NCBI GenBank assembly: GCA_035604215.1
Contig: DATNIW010000079.1
Span: 1-21,283 of the forward strand
Source: UBA5070 sp035604215
Lineage (GTDB): Bacteria > Fibrobacterota > Fibrobacteria > UBA5070
Length of the DNA stretch: 21,283 nt
Direction of reading: 5' to 3'
Position numbers and translations under genes: made by a program. Position 1 is the stretch's first letter. Each line of letters starts with the position of its first letter. Under the pieces are notes generated by a model. It saw only the letters and a list, made by a program, of their open reading frames with translations, was not told where the DNA came from and did not search any database. This document shows, in pieces, positions 7,867 through 14,695 of the stretch.

Positions 7867-9843
7867 ATGTCCGGGCCGTGGGAAAGAAAGATCCGAAAGC
7901 GCGACTGGGCTCGCGAACTGCTCGAACTGGTGCATGCCCAGGGATACGAGGCATCCACCTTCAAGGAGCTGCGCCACATCCTGAACGCCAACCGGGACGA
8001 GATCCCGGCCCTGCAGAACGCCTTGGCGGCCCTGCTGGAGGAGGGACAGATCCGGGTGGGTTCCCGCGACCGCATCCACGCGGCCAAGGAGAGGCCCACC
8101 AGGGCCGAACGCAACGCGAAGCGGGAGCGGAGCCGCGAACTCGGCAGGAATCCCGGGAAGGATCCGGACGCCGGGGCATCGAAGACGGAATCCGTCACAA
8201 CGGGACCGGGTGCCTGGAAGGGTCCGTCCTGGAAGCAGGTCCAGAAGCTCTTCGCGGAGTCCCACGAACTGCCGGGGCCGTTTCCGCAGACGGTGAAGGA
8301 CCAGGCCGACAGATACCGCGAACCGGGCGAGGAGGACATGGCGGGCCGCGTCGACTGCCGGACCGACGAGGTCTGCACGATCGACCCCTGGAACGCCCAC
8401 GACCACGACGACGCGGTGGGGGTGGAGGATCTCGCCTCGGGCGGTTGGCGGCTGGACGTCCACATCGCGGACGTCTCCCACTACGTGGCGGAAGGCGGCC
8501 CGCTGGACAAGCAGGCGCTGAAGCGTTCCTTCACCACCTACCTCCCCTGGACGGCCGTGACCATGCTGCCCCAGGGCCTGGCCGCCGACCTCTGTTCCCT
8601 CCTGGACGGGAAGGATCGCCTGGCGCTCTCCTGCCGGATGGAGATCTCGGGGGATGGGCACATCCTGTCCTACCGGTTCTTCGAGTCCGCCGTCCGCGTG
8701 AGGCGGTTCCTCTCCTACGAACAGGCGCAGGAGCTGGCCGACAAGGGCGACCCGGCCCTGGTCCGCCTGAAGGCCTGCGCGGAATCGCTGCTGCGGCGAC
8801 GCAGGCAGGAGAACCTCCTCGAATTCGACATGCCCGAGCCCCGCGTGATCTTCGACGACAAGGGCGAACCCGTGGACGCGCGACCGGGCGTCCGGCTGGC
8901 TTCGCACCGCTGGATCGAGGAGTCCATGCTCGCGGCCAACCGCTGTTGCGCCCGGCTCCTGGACGAGAAGGGCCTTCCGGGGCTCTACCGCGTGCACGAA
9001 CCTCCCGAGCAGGAATCGCTCTGGACCATCTCCGCCTGGGCCGTGGCTCTCGGTCTCCCGCGCTGGAATCCCTCCCGGCGCGCCGACGGCGTGGAGGAGA
9101 CCAACGTCCGTCCGCAGGCGCAGGAATGGCTCGCGAGGATCCTGGGCAGCGGGGAGATCCCGGCGGGTCTGCAGGGGAAGACGATCCGGTCCATGAAGAA
9201 GGCGCGCTACAGTCCGGACTGCCGCGGCCACTTCGCCCTGGGGTGGCTGCACTACGCGCACTACACCAGTCCCATCCGCCGCTATCCGGATCTCTGGACC
9301 CACCGGGTGATCAAGGAACACCTGAGGAACGGCCAGGTGCCGGGGCGTTGGTCGGCCGCGGTGCGGCGGCTCGCGACCCACGTCAGCGGTCGGGAAGACG
9401 CCGTGGTGAAGGCCGAGCGCTCGGGCATCAAGTGCTGTTCGGCCTGGATCCTTCGCGAACGTCTCGGCGAGGAGTTCTCGGCGGAGATCACGGGAGTGGA
9501 AGCGATCGGGATGTTCGTGCAGCTCAAGGATCCCTGGGCCGAGGGGATGATCCACGTGCGCCGCATGTCCGACGACTTCTACATGCACGACGAGGAGCGC
9601 ATGGAGCTGAGGGGGAGATCCAACGGGAAGGTCTTCCGCATCGGGGACGTGGTCCGCGTGCGGCTGGCGCAGGCCGATCCCGTCCAGGGTTGGGTGGACT
9701 TCGAACCGGTCATTGAAGGACGGGAAGGTCTTCCATCCGTGCCCGTGCGCGCCGCCGCCTCGGCCCGACGCGCCCAGATCCCAGGTTCCCGCGGGCCCGA
9801 AGTCCGCGGTCCCGGGAGGAAGGGGCGGGGAAGACGGCAGTGA
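7867..9843 (+). CDS. rnr: RNase R/RNase II-family 3'-5' exoribonuclease (short form)
   Basis: The protein has 658 aa. An N-terminal winged-helix segment (about 12-62, ARELLELVHAQGYEASTFKELRHIL) is typical of RNase R. The RNB catalytic domain starts near 165 with TIDPWNAHDHDDAV, giving the metal-binding acidic set Asp173, Asp179, Asp181 and Asp182. It continues with HIADVSHYV and HYTSPIRRYPDLWTHR. An S1 domain follows (about 535-625; FSAEITGVEAIGMFVQL), then a basic Arg/Gly tail. It would degrade RNA from the 3' end, including structured RNA and tRNA/rRNA. The protein is clearly shorter than E. coli RNase R (about 810 aa). Between winged helix and RNB there is only a charged linker, and I see no cold-shock OB domains. 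AAAGGAG lies 6 nt before the ATG. The 77-bp gap upstream holds nothing else recognisable. Confidence 0.9.
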   Translation: MSGPWERKIRKRDWARELLELVHAQGYEASTFKELRHILNANRDEIPALQNALAALLEEGQIRVGSRDRIHAAKERPTRAERNAKRERSRELGRNPGKDPDAGASKTESVTTGPGAWKGPSWKQVQKLFAESHELPGPFPQTVKDQADRYREPGEEDMAGRVDCRTDEVCTIDPWNAHDHDDAVGVEDLASGGWRLDVHIADVSHYVAEGGPLDKQALKRSFTTYLPWTAVTMLPQGLAADLCSLLDGKDRLALSCRMEISGDGHILSYRFFESAVRVRRFLSYEQAQELADKGDPALVRLKACAESLLRRRRQENLLEFDMPEPRVIFDDKGEPVDARPGVRLASHRWIEESMLAANRCCARLLDEKGLPGLYRVHEPPEQESLWTISAWAVALGLPRWNPSRRADGVEETNVRPQAQEWLARILGSGEIPAGLQGKTIRSMKKARYSPDCRGHFALGWLHYAHYTSPIRRYPDLWTHRVIKEHLRNGQVPGRWSAAVRRLATHVSGREDAVVKAERSGIKCCSAWILRERLGEEFSAEITGVEAIGMFVQLKDPWAEGMIHVRRMSDDFYMHDEERMELRGRSNGKVFRIGDVVRVRLAQADPVQGWVDFEPVIEGREGLPSVPVRAAASARRAQIPGSRGPEVRGPGRKGRGRRQ

Positions 9844-9868
9844 CCCGCATGGAGCGTATCCGAGGTTC

Positions 9869-9876
9869 TATCTTTG
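9869..9876 (+). promoter_or_regulatory. Putative -10 element TATCTTTG of tRNA-Leu
   Basis: TATCTTTG lies 17 nt before the mature tRNA 5' end and fits TAnnTTTG exactly. A start near 9882 would leave a short 5' leader for RNase P. No convincing -35 box is visible upstream, which is still RNase R coding sequence. Confidence 0.4.
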
Positions 9877-9893
9877 CCTCCCTCATGCACGAA

Positions 9894-9977
9894 GCCCAAG
9901 TGGTGGAATTGGTAGACGCGGCGGACTCAAAATCCGCTGGAGGTGACTCCATGACGGTTCGATTCCGTCCTTGGGCA
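9894..9977 (+). tRNA. tRNA-Leu, anticodon CAA
   Basis: The full cloverleaf can be drawn. The acceptor arm GCCCAAG pairs with CTTGGGC, followed by discriminator A at 9977. A D-loop contains TTGGTAG. The anticodon stem GCGGA/TCCGC carries the loop CTCAAAA, with CAA at 9928-9930. There is a long variable arm GGAG-GTGA-CTCC (class II), and a T-arm GACGG-TTCGATT-CCGTC. It reads UUG leucine codons. The 3' CCA is not encoded. It lies 50 bp after the RNase R gene. The next 114 bp before the exported-protein gene hold a T-rich stretch but no convincing terminator stem. Confidence 0.97.
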
Positions 9978-10091
9978 TTTTCGGCCGGCTGCAAGGCTTT
10001 TTGGCGGTGTCCGGTCCACTCGACGTATTCCGCCATACGTCTCGCGACCCGTCCTGGCCAAAAAACCTTTCGCACGGCCGATACCTGCTTC

Positions 10092-10733
10092 TTGCGATTC
10101 TCGGGAATCCGCGTCGCTGTCATTCTTTTCGTGGCATTGCTCGCGGTGGCGGCGCATGCGGGGGATGGCGTGCGGTTGCAGGACCATTGGAAGTCGTTGG
10201 GCGTTTCCGCTTCCGACATCGACCTCATCGACAAGCTGGGCCTCAAGAAGTCCAAGGTCGAGATGCTGATCACCAGCGGAGTTTCCGTGCGGGAGTATTC
10301 CCACCGCCCGTGGGAGCCCATGGGCATCACCGAGGACCAGTGGTTGAACCAGCTCCAGAACGGTTCCGACATCGGTCAATTGGAGCGGATGTATTCCCGC
10401 GACAACGACGCCGCCCCGACCGCCGATCGACCGAGCCTCGTCGCCGCGTTCCTGCTCCCCGGCGTGCAGCAGTTCCGGGAAGGCCGGCCGGTGCCCGGCG
10501 CGGTGCTTTCGGGGATCGCCGTCGTCTCCGTCGCCGCGCTCGCGGTGAACATCGCCGGCAAGAATTCGGGATCGACCATCCAGGTCTGGGCTCCGCTGCT
10601 GGGACTGGACATGCTCGCCTCCGCCGCGGACGTCTGGTTCAACCACTACCGCGTCCAATCCCTGACCAGCTTCTCCCTGCGCCTGGAGCCGCGTCCCTCC
10701 GGCATGGGTGCCGTTCTCGCCGCGAGGTTCTGA
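10092..10733 (+). CDS. Exported protein of unknown function with two hydrophobic helices
   Basis: I do not recognise a named family. The open frame runs back through the tRNA, so the usable start is the TTG at 10092. It gives MRFSGIRVAVILFVALLAVAAHAGDG, a good signal peptide cleaved near AHA-GDG. It has no Shine-Dalgarno, so the start is uncertain. The mature part (about 190 aa) opens with a helical region (SASDIDLIDKLGLKKSKVEMLI). Later comes SLVAAFLLPGVQQFREGRPVPGAVLSG (115-141), which resembles the 'LPGxGQxxxGR' helix-turn of DUF5683-like small membrane proteins (tentative), then a second hydrophobic segment (about 165-180). It ends in a strand-like stretch with a terminal Phe. Its TGA is 2 bp before the panD ATG, so the two are probably co-transcribed. 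Confidence 0.7.
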   Translation: MRFSGIRVAVILFVALLAVAAHAGDGVRLQDHWKSLGVSASDIDLIDKLGLKKSKVEMLITSGVSVREYSHRPWEPMGITEDQWLNQLQNGSDIGQLERMYSRDNDAAPTADRPSLVAAFLLPGVQQFREGRPVPGAVLSGIAVVSVAALAVNIAGKNSGSTIQVWAPLLGLDMLASAADVWFNHYRVQSLTSFSLRLEPRPSGMGAVLAARF

Positions 10734-10735
10734 GG

Positions 10736-11119
10736 ATGCTCGTGCGCGAGATGGGCAAGTCGAAGATCCATCGTGCCACCGTGACGCAGGCGGAACTCCA
10801 CTACGAAGGTTCCATCACCGTCGACGCAGCCCTGCTCGAGGCCGCCGACATCCTGCCCGGCGAGAAGGTGCAGGTGGTGGACATCTCCAACGGCGCCCGG
10901 TTCGAGACCTACACCATCGCGGCCGCGGCCGGTTCGGGTGTGGTCTGCGTCAACGGCGCGGCGGCCCGTCTGGTCCAGCCGGGGGATCTCGTCATCCTCA
11001 TCACCTACTGCCACCTCCCCGACGACGAAGCCCGCGACCACGTCATGAAGGTGGTCTTCGTGGACGGATCCAACCGACCGTTGACCGACGGAGTGGCCCG
11101 CCACGACGACGGAGAGTAG
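10736..11119 (+). CDS. panD: Aspartate 1-decarboxylase proenzyme
   Basis: The protein has 127 aa, the normal PanD length. It makes beta-alanine from L-aspartate for pantothenate and CoA synthesis. The enzyme is pyruvoyl-dependent and is cut from its proenzyme at a Gly-Ser bond, here Gly25-Ser26 in LHYEGSITVD. The N-terminal KSKIHRATVTQAELHYEGS matches the family closely. Other conserved parts are the SNGARFETYTI region and VCVNGAAARLVQPGDLVIL. Ser26 is the residue that would become the pyruvoyl group. The ATG follows the previous stop after 2 bp. No panB or panC is nearby. The TAG stop overlaps a -10-like box for the next gene. Confidence 0.96.
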   Translation: MLVREMGKSKIHRATVTQAELHYEGSITVDAALLEAADILPGEKVQVVDISNGARFETYTIAAAAGSGVVCVNGAAARLVQPGDLVILITYCHLPDDEARDHVMKVVFVDGSNRPLTDGVARHDDGE

Positions 11120-11129
11120 ACTCTTGGTC
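11117..11129 (+). promoter_or_regulatory. -10-like TAGACT seven bases before an ATG (leaderless type)
   Basis: TAGACT (11117-11122) includes the panD TAG stop and ends 7 nt before the ATG at 11130. The only Shine-Dalgarno-like run, GGAGAG at 11111, is too far from that ATG (about 13 nt). It would suit an in-frame TTG at 11124 instead. Both readings are possible. The geometry copies that of the M20 peptidase and first DUF218 genes. Confidence 0.35.
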
Positions 11130-11585
11130 ATGCGTGGGCTCCTCCTTGCGGTCGTGCTTCTTCCCTTCGCGCTTTGCCGTGCGCAATTCTCGGGAAGCTT
11201 CCCCCTCGGTTCCTCGCCGGGATCGTTCCCCGCCTTGGGACCGGGTTCCGAGCAACCGGTGCTGGCGGACTCCCGCACCTTCCAGATGCACCAGAGCGTG
11301 ACGGTTTCCGCCATGTCCGGCGGCGGCGGGAGCCTGACGCAGAGCATGGTCCAGAACCAGATCGACTACAGGCTCTCCGATCCGCTGACCCTCCAGTTGG
11401 GACTCGGGATCCTCACCCCCCTCCAAGCCACCGGGGTCGCCGCGCAGGGATTCCAACGGGGCGCCTACCTGATCCCGGACGTCGGACTCGAATACCGTCC
11501 ATCGGAATCGCTCCTGTTCGCCTTGCGGTACGTGGGCATCCCCTCGTCGCCGCTGGGCACCGCGGGCGGATCGCCTTGGCATTGA
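11130..11585 (+). CDS. Small exported protein, possibly beta-rich outer-membrane type
   Basis: I cannot assign a family. The 151-aa product has an N-terminal signal peptide (MRGLLLAVVLLPFALCRAQF, probable cleavage near CRA-QF). A Gly/Ser/Pro-rich stretch follows. Then come alternating polar/hydrophobic segments such as FQMHQSVTVSAM, MVQNQIDYRLSDPLTLQLGLGIL, YLIPDVGLEYRPS and LLFALRYVGI, which look like antiparallel beta strands of a surface protein or small barrel. The end (SSPLGTAGGSPWH) is not a typical barrel terminus, so a C-terminal truncation or frameshift near 11540-11583 is possible but not shown. The start is ATG 11130 or TTG 11124. The gene sits between panD and the LytR_C gene. Confidence 0.65.
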   Translation: MRGLLLAVVLLPFALCRAQFSGSFPLGSSPGSFPALGPGSEQPVLADSRTFQMHQSVTVSAMSGGGGSLTQSMVQNQIDYRLSDPLTLQLGLGILTPLQATGVAAQGFQRGAYLIPDVGLEYRPSESLLFALRYVGIPSSPLGTAGGSPWH

Positions 11586-11607
11586 ACCAGATGCCCGCAC
11601 CGGACCC

Positions 11608-12012
11608 GTGCGCCTAGTCGCCATCCTGCTCGTCGCCTGCTTCGCGAGTTCGTGTCGGCGCTCGCCCTCGGCGGGTCCACCGTTCCCCGCGCGGCGCGAC
11701 ACCTCTTCGCGATTCCCGGCCGCCTCGGCGGGGACCGTGGAAGTGCTCAACGGCACGGGCCGCAAGGGTGTCGCTTCCCTGGTGGCCGAACGTCTCCGCC
11801 GCGACGGCTTCGACGTCGTGAAGGTGGGAAACGCCTCCGAGAAGACCTTCGCCCGCACCGTGGTCGCCGAAAGGCGCGATTCGGCCCAAGTGGCGGCCCA
11901 TGTGGCGACGGCCCTGGGCGTGCATGGAACCTGTCCCTTCCACAACGAGAACCTGCTGGTCGACGCAACCGTCTTCGTCGGCCGCGACATCGAGGAGATC
12001 CTTCCGCAATGA
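11608..12012 (+). CDS. LytR C-terminal domain protein, possible lipoprotein
   Basis: This 134-aa protein starts at GTG. MRLVAILLVACFASSC is a short hydrophobic export signal with Cys11 and Cys16 as possible lipidation sites. The signal is unusually short, so lipoprotein status is uncertain. After a Pro/Arg/Ser-rich linker the domain at about 43-134 begins GTVEVLNGTGRKGVASLVAERLRRDGFDVVKVGNA. This is the LytR_C (LytR_cpsA_psr C-terminal) signature, and it ends ATVFVGRDIEEIL. Its role outside LytR-CpsA-Psr enzymes is not known in detail, but a cell-envelope location is expected. In several phyla a LytR_C-containing gene sits next to rsfS, as here. Its stop overlaps the rsfS start (ATGA). No good ribosome site precedes the GTG. 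Confidence 0.8.
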   Translation: MRLVAILLVACFASSCRRSPSAGPPFPARRDTSSRFPAASAGTVEVLNGTGRKGVASLVAERLRRDGFDVVKVGNASEKTFARTVVAERRDSAQVAAHVATALGVHGTCPFHNENLLVDATVFVGRDIEEILPQ

Positions 12013-12440
12013 GCACAGAAACCGAGCTGGACGACGTCCGGCGCCTTGCCATCAGCCACCTTTTCGCTCGCAAGGCCCAGGACGTCTCCTGGCTGGATCT
12101 GCGCGACCGCTCCACGCTGTGCGACTGCTACGTCCTGGCCACCTGCCAGAGCGAGGTGCAGCTGCAATCCATCCTTTCGGGGGTCCGCCGCGACCTGCGC
12201 AAGGCCGGGGTGGCGGCCTTGCGTTCCGAAGCGGCACCGGGTTCCCGCTGGGGAGTGCTGGATTTCGGCAACCTGATCGTCCACGTCTTCCTGCGCGACG
12301 CCCGCGACCACTACGCGCTGGAAAGGTTGTGGCAGGACGCCCCGCAGCATCCCGCCCGCGTCGAGGACTACCCGGTGCCGGAAATCCCCGACGAAGTGGA
12401 AGAGGAAGCGGAACAGCTCTCCGGAGAAGACTGGGAGTGA
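12009..12440 (+). CDS. rsfS: Ribosomal silencing factor RsfS
   Basis: This 143-aa protein of the RsfS/DUF143/Iojap family binds ribosomal protein L14 and blocks joining of the 30S and 50S subunits when nutrients are short. Matching segments are DVSWLDLRDRSTLCDCYVLATCQSEVQLQSIL and SRWGVLDFGNLIVHVFLRDARDHYALERLWQDA, where the W-x-L-x-D-x-G-x-x-x-VHVF core is diagnostic. A short acidic tail (EVEEEAEQLSGEDWE) follows the domain. The ATG overlaps the LytR_C stop, and the TGA overlaps the GTG of argS (GTGA), so rsfS is coupled in translation on both sides. Length is slightly above the family norm because of the tail. Confidence 0.95.
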   Translation: MSTETELDDVRRLAISHLFARKAQDVSWLDLRDRSTLCDCYVLATCQSEVQLQSILSGVRRDLRKAGVAALRSEAAPGSRWGVLDFGNLIVHVFLRDARDHYALERLWQDAPQHPARVEDYPVPEIPDEVEEEAEQLSGEDWE

Positions 12441-14158
12441 AGGGTCGGCGCTTCGAGTTCGCCGAGGCCCTGGCCGTCCGTCTGGAGCAGGATCCGTCCG
12501 CCGTCGAAGCGTCCATCGTGCGCCCGCCGGACCCGAAGATGGGGGCCTTCGCCTTTCCGTGCTTCTCGCTCGCGAAGGCCTGGCGCAAGGCGCCCCCGCA
12601 GATCGCGAAGGAGCTCGCCGAGTCGGTGCGGGCTCCGGAGGGCTCCGAGATCGCGGCCGAGGGCGGCTATCTCAACCTCCGCCTGAAGCCGGGTGTCCTG
12701 GCCAGGGAGGCCGTCATGGACGCATGGCGCCTGGAGGAGGGAGGAAGTGTGACGGATTCCGGTGCGGGCCGGACCGTCCTGGTGGACTATTCGTCGCCGA
12801 ACGCCGGCAAGGAGCTGGTGTACCACCACATCCGATCCACGGCGATCGGCGCCGCGCTCTGCCGCATCCACGAGGCCGCGGGTTGGAACGTCGTCGCGGT
12901 CAACCACCTGGGCGACTGGGGCACCCAGTTCGGAAAGCTGATCCTCATGTGGCTGCGCGAGCACGGGAACGAACCCGATGCCGCGCTGTCCGACCTGCCC
13001 TCGGTGACGCTCTCCGTCCTCAACCGGATGTACGTGGGATTCAAGCCCGCGGCCCTGGAGGATCCCGCCATGGAGGGCGAAGCGCGCCTCTGGTTCTCGC
13101 GGCTGGAATCCGGGGACGCGTTCGCGCGCGCCTGCTGGGAGAGGTTCATCGCGGTGTCCATCGAAGCGTTGCAGGAGGTGTACCGGCGTCTCGGGGCGCG
13201 GTTCGACCATTTCCTCGGCGAAAGCTCCTACGAGGACAAGCTGGAGGCGACCATCGAGCGCATCCGCCGATCGGGCCTCCTGGAGGAGAGCGAAGGTGCG
13301 CAGGTGGTCCGCGTGGGAGACGACATCCCTCCCTGCCTCATCCGCAAGAGCGACGGAGCCACGCTCTACGCGACGCGGGACATCGCCGCCGCGATCTGGC
13401 GCCACGAGCGATTCCATTGCGATCGCGCCCTCTACGTGGTCGACTCCGGCCAGAGCCTGCACTTCCGGCAGGTCTTCGGGGTCCTCGCGAGGATGGGAGA
13501 ACCCGCGGCCACCGGTTGCGTCCATGTTCCCTTTGGACTCGTGCTGGGCAGGGGCGAGGATGGATCCTGGAGCAAGGTCAGCACCCGCTCGGGCACGGGG
13601 GCGCCGCTTCCCGAGGTGATGGACATGGCCGTCGAGCGGATCCGAGGGACCATGCGGGAGCGCGGCGCGGAGCTCGCCGATCGCGAGGACCTGGCGGAAG
13701 CGGTGGGCATTGGAGCCCTCCTCTTCAACGAGCTGAAGAACCGCCGCATGGTCGACACCCGGTTCGACCTCGACGCCATCCTCTCCTTCGAGGGGGACAC
13801 GGGCCCCTACATCCAGTACGCCCATGTGCGCCTCTCCAGCATCCTGCGGAAATCGGAAGGCCTGCCGCCGTTCGAGGGCGCGAGATGGGAGCTGCTGCGC
13901 GAACCCGAGACGGAAGCTGTCCTTTCGGTGCTCGCCCAGTTCGGCGAGAAGGTCGACCAGGCCGTGGAGTTCGCGGAACCGTCCATCGTCGCCCAGTTCG
14001 CCCTGGAGCTCGCCGAGAAGGTCCACGCCTTCACGCACCACCACCGCGTCCTCGACGTGGAGGCGACGCCGGAGCGGTTGCTCCTCGTGGAGGCGGCGCG
14101 GCGGACCCTGGCCAGGGCCCTTTCCCTGGTCGGACTGGAGCCCGTCTCCAGGATGTGA
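12437..14158 (+). CDS. argS: Arginyl-tRNA synthetase with variant HIGH and KMSK motifs
   Basis: The 573-aa length is normal for ArgRS, a class I enzyme that charges tRNA-Arg. GTG at 12437 overlaps the rsfS stop. The N-terminal tRNA-binding Add-1 domain occupies about 1-115. The catalytic core starts with VDYSSPNAGKELVYHHIRSTAIG. At the usual HxGH position this protein has Val128-Tyr129-His130-His131, so the first His and the Gly are replaced and only the last His is kept. Further core motifs are VNHLGDWGTQFGKL and YVVDSGQSLHFRQVF. The KMSK loop is SKVSTRSG, with Lys380. The C-terminal anticodon domain contains FEGDTGPYIQYAHVRLSSILRK and ends LSLVGLEPVSRM. Variants of HIGH without the first His are known in ArgRS, so I expect it to be active. 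It is the last gene of the plus-strand run. Confidence 0.95.
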   Translation: MKGRRFEFAEALAVRLEQDPSAVEASIVRPPDPKMGAFAFPCFSLAKAWRKAPPQIAKELAESVRAPEGSEIAAEGGYLNLRLKPGVLAREAVMDAWRLEEGGSVTDSGAGRTVLVDYSSPNAGKELVYHHIRSTAIGAALCRIHEAAGWNVVAVNHLGDWGTQFGKLILMWLREHGNEPDAALSDLPSVTLSVLNRMYVGFKPAALEDPAMEGEARLWFSRLESGDAFARACWERFIAVSIEALQEVYRRLGARFDHFLGESSYEDKLEATIERIRRSGLLEESEGAQVVRVGDDIPPCLIRKSDGATLYATRDIAAAIWRHERFHCDRALYVVDSGQSLHFRQVFGVLARMGEPAATGCVHVPFGLVLGRGEDGSWSKVSTRSGTGAPLPEVMDMAVERIRGTMRERGAELADREDLAEAVGIGALLFNELKNRRMVDTRFDLDAILSFEGDTGPYIQYAHVRLSSILRKSEGLPPFEGARWELLREPETEAVLSVLAQFGEKVDQAVEFAEPSIVAQFALELAEKVHAFTHHHRVLDVEATPERLLLVEAARRTLARALSLVGLEPVSRM

Positions 14159-14302
14159 TTCCCCCCGAATGGGGTCCGGGCTTCCGTCGAACCCGATTCG
14201 GATATGCCCGGGGCCGGGGCCGGGTATCGATTCGGCGCCGCCCGGATTCGATTCGCCGATTCGGGCCACCGCCAATCCGGAGGATCCGCTACCGCGATTC
14301 GG
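14159..14302. repeat. Spacer with six GATTCG copies and G/C runs behind argS
   Basis: This non-coding stretch lies between argS and the terminator of the H1-like gene. GATTCG occurs six times, at 14195, 14229, 14245, 14250, 14258 and 14296, mostly as CCGATTCGG-like contexts. Between them are G runs (GGGGCCGGGGCCGGG near 14210-14223), and CCCC-CGAAT-GGGG, a small hairpin just after argS. I see no open frame with coding character and no promoter. It could be degenerate terminator material, a protein-binding cluster or decayed repeats. Confidence 0.5.
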
Positions 14303-14345
14303 CACAAACAAAAATCGCCTTCGCGGATGCAATCCGCGAAGGCGA
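14303..14345 (-). terminator. Rho-independent terminator of the H1-like gene
   Basis: A perfect 14-bp stem (14315-14328 with 14332-14345, loop GCA) with arm sequence TCGCCTTCGCGGAT. On the minus strand it is followed at once by TTTTTGTTTG, giving a textbook intrinsic terminator 29 nt after the stop of the H1-like gene. On the plus strand only GTTCTTT follows, so it may help end argS transcription less efficiently. Confidence 0.9.
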
Positions 14346-14374
14346 CGTTCTTTACACTACGGAGGAGAAGGCGC

Positions 14375-14590
14375 TCAAGCCTTCTTCGGGACGACTTTCT
14401 TCGCGACCTTCTTCGGAGCGGCCTTCTTGACGACGGCCTTCTTCGGAGCGGTGGCCTTCTTGGGGGCTGCCTTCTTGGCAGCGGCCTTCTTGGGTGCGGC
14501 TTTCTTCACGACGGCCTTCTTCGGAGCGGCGGCCTTCTTGGGGGCTGCCTTCTTGGCGGCGGCCTTCTTGGGTGCGGCTTTCTTCATCAT
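14375..14590 (-). CDS. Histone H1-like Lys/Ala/Pro-rich protein (71 aa)
   Basis: The product uses only Met, Lys, Ala, Pro, Val and Thr. It has 14 Lys-Lys pairs (28 of 71 residues) and no acidic, aromatic or polar uncharged residue except one Thr. The pattern KKAAPKKAAAKKAAP repeats along the whole chain, like the tails of bacterial H1-like proteins (chlamydial Hc1/Hc2, AlgP, Bordetella BpH1). Such proteins bind DNA or RNA by charge and compact nucleoids, so a nucleoid-associated role is inferred. I start it at the first ATG of the ATGATG at 14590. GGAGGAG lies 6 nt upstream, whereas an in-frame ATG 5 codons earlier (14605) would place that ribosome site inside the gene. It has its own promoter and terminator, so it is monocistronic. 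Low-complexity shadows are unlikely, because the SD, promoter and terminator all fit this strand. Confidence 0.88.
   Translation of the reverse strand: MMKKAAPKKAAAKKAAPKKAAAPKKAVVKKAAPKKAAAKKAAPKKATAPKKAVVKKAAPKKVAKKVVPKKA
14430..14585 (-). repeat. 78-bp tandem duplication inside the H1-like gene
   Basis: Positions 14430-14507 and 14508-14585 are identical at 76 of 78 bases. They encode two successive 26-residue units that differ only by Ala/Thr (AAAPKKAVV against ATAPKKAVV). A further partial copy of the unit continues toward the C-terminus. This suggests length change by slippage or unequal recombination. Confidence 0.92.
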
Positions 14591-14596
14591 GGCGTT

Positions 14597-14603
14597 CTCC
14601 TCC
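14597..14603 (-). promoter_or_regulatory. Shine-Dalgarno GGAGGAG that fixes the H1-like start
   Basis: On the minus strand GGAGGAG-AACGCC-ATG gives a strong ribosome site with 6-nt spacing to the ATG at 14590. It overlaps an upstream in-frame ATG at 14605 that has no ribosome site of its own. Confidence 0.8.
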
Positions 14604-14695
14604 ATGGAGTCGCTTGTGGTTTGCAGTGGCGCGAAAAGCGCCTGTTCATGGGATCCCGCGACGCATTTGACAGCGCAACGGAACCGTCTTGAGAA

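Noticed and set aside
7369..9588. A 739-codon minus-strand frame opposite rnr and the second DUF218 gene
   Set aside because: It spans two real genes of the other strand and their gap, has no ribosome site and is His/Gly/Val-rich as GC-rich antisense frames are.
9978..10020. Terminator after tRNA-Leu
   Set aside because: TTTT and CTTTTT runs exist, but the only stem near them is about 3 bp, too weak to call.
9840..10091. N-terminal extension of the exported protein through the tRNA
   Set aside because: The extended frame reads straight through a complete tRNA-Leu and has no signal sequence at its start. The TTG at 10092 gives a proper signal peptide.
14591..14605. Upstream ATG (14605) as start of the H1-like protein
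   Set aside because: It has no ribosome site, and the strong GGAGGAG would fall inside the coding region, 6 nt before the second in-frame ATG.
14375..14605. CRISPR-like or intergenic repeat array
   Set aside because: The repeats are in phase with codons on the minus strand, have no unique spacers and sit between a ribosome site and a terminator, so they are coding repeats.
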